In this document: piece by piece, positions 62,878-64,000 of the stretch
How the letters are laid out: every line of letters starts with the position of its first letter
Position numbering within the stretch: position 1 is the stretch's first letter
Assembly (NCBI RefSeq): GCF_900172215.1
Contig: NZ_FWFP01000003.1
Location: 248,001-312,000, forward strand
Reading direction: 5' to 3'
From: Ruegeria meonggei
GTDB taxonomy: Bacteria; Pseudomonadota; Alphaproteobacteria; Rhodobacterales; Rhodobacteraceae
DNA: 64,000 nt
The notes under the pieces: generated by a model
What the model saw: the letters and a program-made list of their open reading frames with translations, nothing else
What the model was told of the DNA's origin: nothing
The model's database searches: none
Translations under genes and position numbers: made by a program

Positions 62878-64000
62878 CTGTGCCCCGCGGTCATAAGGAT
62901 GCGCGCCATCCGCTGAACAGCGCGCAAACCTGCGCCCGAGCTATCCAATACAGCGATGTCGGGACTGTTGAGCATCGCCACACGGAAAGGATCGGCGGAC
63001 AGCAGAACGGCATGTGTGGCATCGAAACGGGAAAACAGCCAGTTGACCTGCTCATCACCCGTCGTCCCCAACTGTAGAACCGGCGTTTCATCAAACCGCG
63101 CGCGCAGGTCGGTCAGGTTCATATCCGACAGATCGGGCTCTGCCACCAGAACCGCATCCGGAGCGCCCGCTGCACGGCGCAGCAACGCCATGCTTGCCTC
63201 GGGTCCTTGACCGTCGGCCTCGGCAATCTCGCGCAATGCGACAAGCTGCCGATCTTCGGTCCGTAGGGCAGTTGCTGCCTGCCAGATCGCAAGCAGAACA
63301 AGGGCTGACACTATGACCGCCATCACCTGCAGACCCGCCCGCAAATCCATCGGCACAAGCCCGGCCAGGATTAGCGTCAGCAAACTGGTCACAGCAAAAA
63401 CAATCACAAAACCACGCAGAATGTCCCGTGCGGTGACCGCAGGTCGGTTCAGACTGATCGACAACCAGCACAGGACCAGCACCGCCACACCGCCCAGCCG
63501 AACAGGGACATCCACCGTCGGAAACCGCATGTAGTCAGTGGCAAGAAAGGGCAGGATCAGCAGAAAAGACAGGCTCATCTGGTTGATGGCGCTGTTTTCG
63601 GTGGTCGACAGGCTGCCGTGATCCCTGCGTTGAACGAGCAAGGCCACGCCTACCAGTCCCACCAATTGGAACAGCAGCATGCCGAACAGTCGCCAGACCT
63701 CAAGACTGCTGAACTGCAGCAGCCCCAACAGGGCAAAGGCAACCGCGCCCCAGGCGCAGGTCTGTTTCAGGATCGCTGGAGCATGACGACGCAGCAAACC
63801 TTCGGCCAACAACAGCGCGGCCAAAGGGACCAAAGCCGCGCAACAGTTTGCGACAACTGAAAAGAGCCATCCCCAACCACCCCAATGGCCGATCCGGGCC
63901 AGCATCAGGATGGCAAGCACCCACAGGCAGAACCGGAACCGACTGGCGATCTCTGGGCGTTGCACAATTTCCCCCAGGCGCAGAAGAACCACCACCGCGC
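62874..64000 (-). CDS. Polytopic membrane protein, unknown function (5' end probably beyond the window)
   Basis: About 375 residues are visible. The N-terminal two-thirds have roughly eight hydrophobic segments. The C-terminal ~125 residues are soluble, with ALREIAEADGQGPEASMALLRRA and VLLSADPFRVAMLNSPDIAVLDSSG. No family is recognised. The only start codon candidate near the edge is a GTG at 63993-63995, so the true start may lie outside. First visible gene of the coupled operon with the GNAT-like and nitroreductase-like genes. Confidence 0.7.
   Translation of the reverse strand, partial: AVVVLLRLGEIVQRPEIASRFRFCLWVLAILMLARIGHWGGWGWLFSVVANCCAALVPLAALLLAEGLLRRHAPAILKQTCAWGAVAFALLGLLQFSSLEVWRLFGMLLFQLVGLVGVALLVQRRDHGSLSTTENSAINQMSLSFLLILPFLATDYMRFPTVDVPVRLGGVAVLVLCWLSISLNRPAVTARDILRGFVIVFAVTSLLTLILAGLVPMDLRAGLQVMAVIVSALVLLAIWQAATALRTEDRQLVALREIAEADGQGPEASMALLRRAAGAPDAVLVAEPDLSDMNLTDLRARFDETPVLQLGTTGDEQVNWLFSRFDATHAVLLSADPFRVAMLNSPDIAVLDSSGAGLRAVQRMARILMTAGHR

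Overview
The window comes from a GC-rich alphaproteobacterium, most likely a marine Roseobacter-group member of the Rhodobacterales. Reasons: dnaG-rpoD and hom-glpX-recJ blocks, a GlpSTPQU/V-type glycerol ABC transporter, TRAP transporters, several Gfo/Idh/MocA enzymes and dense, overlapping operons. This placement is inferred from gene content; no rRNA is present.

Layout. 1-4.6 kb: rpoD (3' end outside the window), dnaG, a small exported protein and a glutamate dehydrogenase, all on the minus strand. 4.9-7.6 kb: three Tad-pilus-like membrane proteins (TadG/TadE type). 7.6-10.1 kb: an unknown membrane protein, pirin, a TetR regulator with a clear operator, and a small lipoprotein. 10.2-14.4 kb: hom, glpX, recJ. 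14.5-15.8 kb: two identical tRNA-Glu(TTC) genes, then an AT-rich stretch with one unknown membrane/coiled-coil gene, closed by a 17-bp copy of the tRNA 3' end. This looks like a minimal tRNA-targeted insertion. 15.8-23.2 kb: a seven-gene V-type ATPase operon in the order B-D-I-K-E-DUF2764-A. 23.5-29.5 kb: the glycerol ABC transporter; its two ATPases carry complementary motif defects that fall on one composite ATP site. 29.6-31.1 kb: a BlaI/M56 pair. 31.1-32.5 kb: a MATE exporter.

32.5-59.1 kb is a long sugar-acid catabolic region. It holds an enolase-superfamily enzyme, an idonate-dehydrogenase-like enzyme, an SDR, LysE, a 2-hydroxyacid dehydrogenase, an IlvD/EDD dehydratase, a beta-hydroxyacid dehydrogenase, a DenD-like epimerase-fold enzyme and a GntR regulator. 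A TRAP transporter follows, with a decayed enolase-family gene inside its operon. Next come a PhyH dioxygenase, four Gfo/Idh/MocA proteins, two more beta-hydroxyacid dehydrogenases, an EamA transporter and the hexuronate enzymes KdgK, UxuB, UxaC and UxuA. UxaC, UxuB, UxuA and KdgK give glucuronate -> fructuronate -> mannonate -> KDG -> KDPG. The dioxygenase and the Gfo/Idh enzymes probably convert a modified sugar into that pathway, but the substrate is unknown.

59.0-60.8 kb: a TetR gene divergent from pspA-yiaAB, with three matching operator palindromes between them. 60.8-64 kb: a coupled three-gene minus-strand operon (membrane protein, GNAT-like protein, nitroreductase-like protein) running off the window.

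No CRISPR array, rRNA, transposase or integrase was seen.
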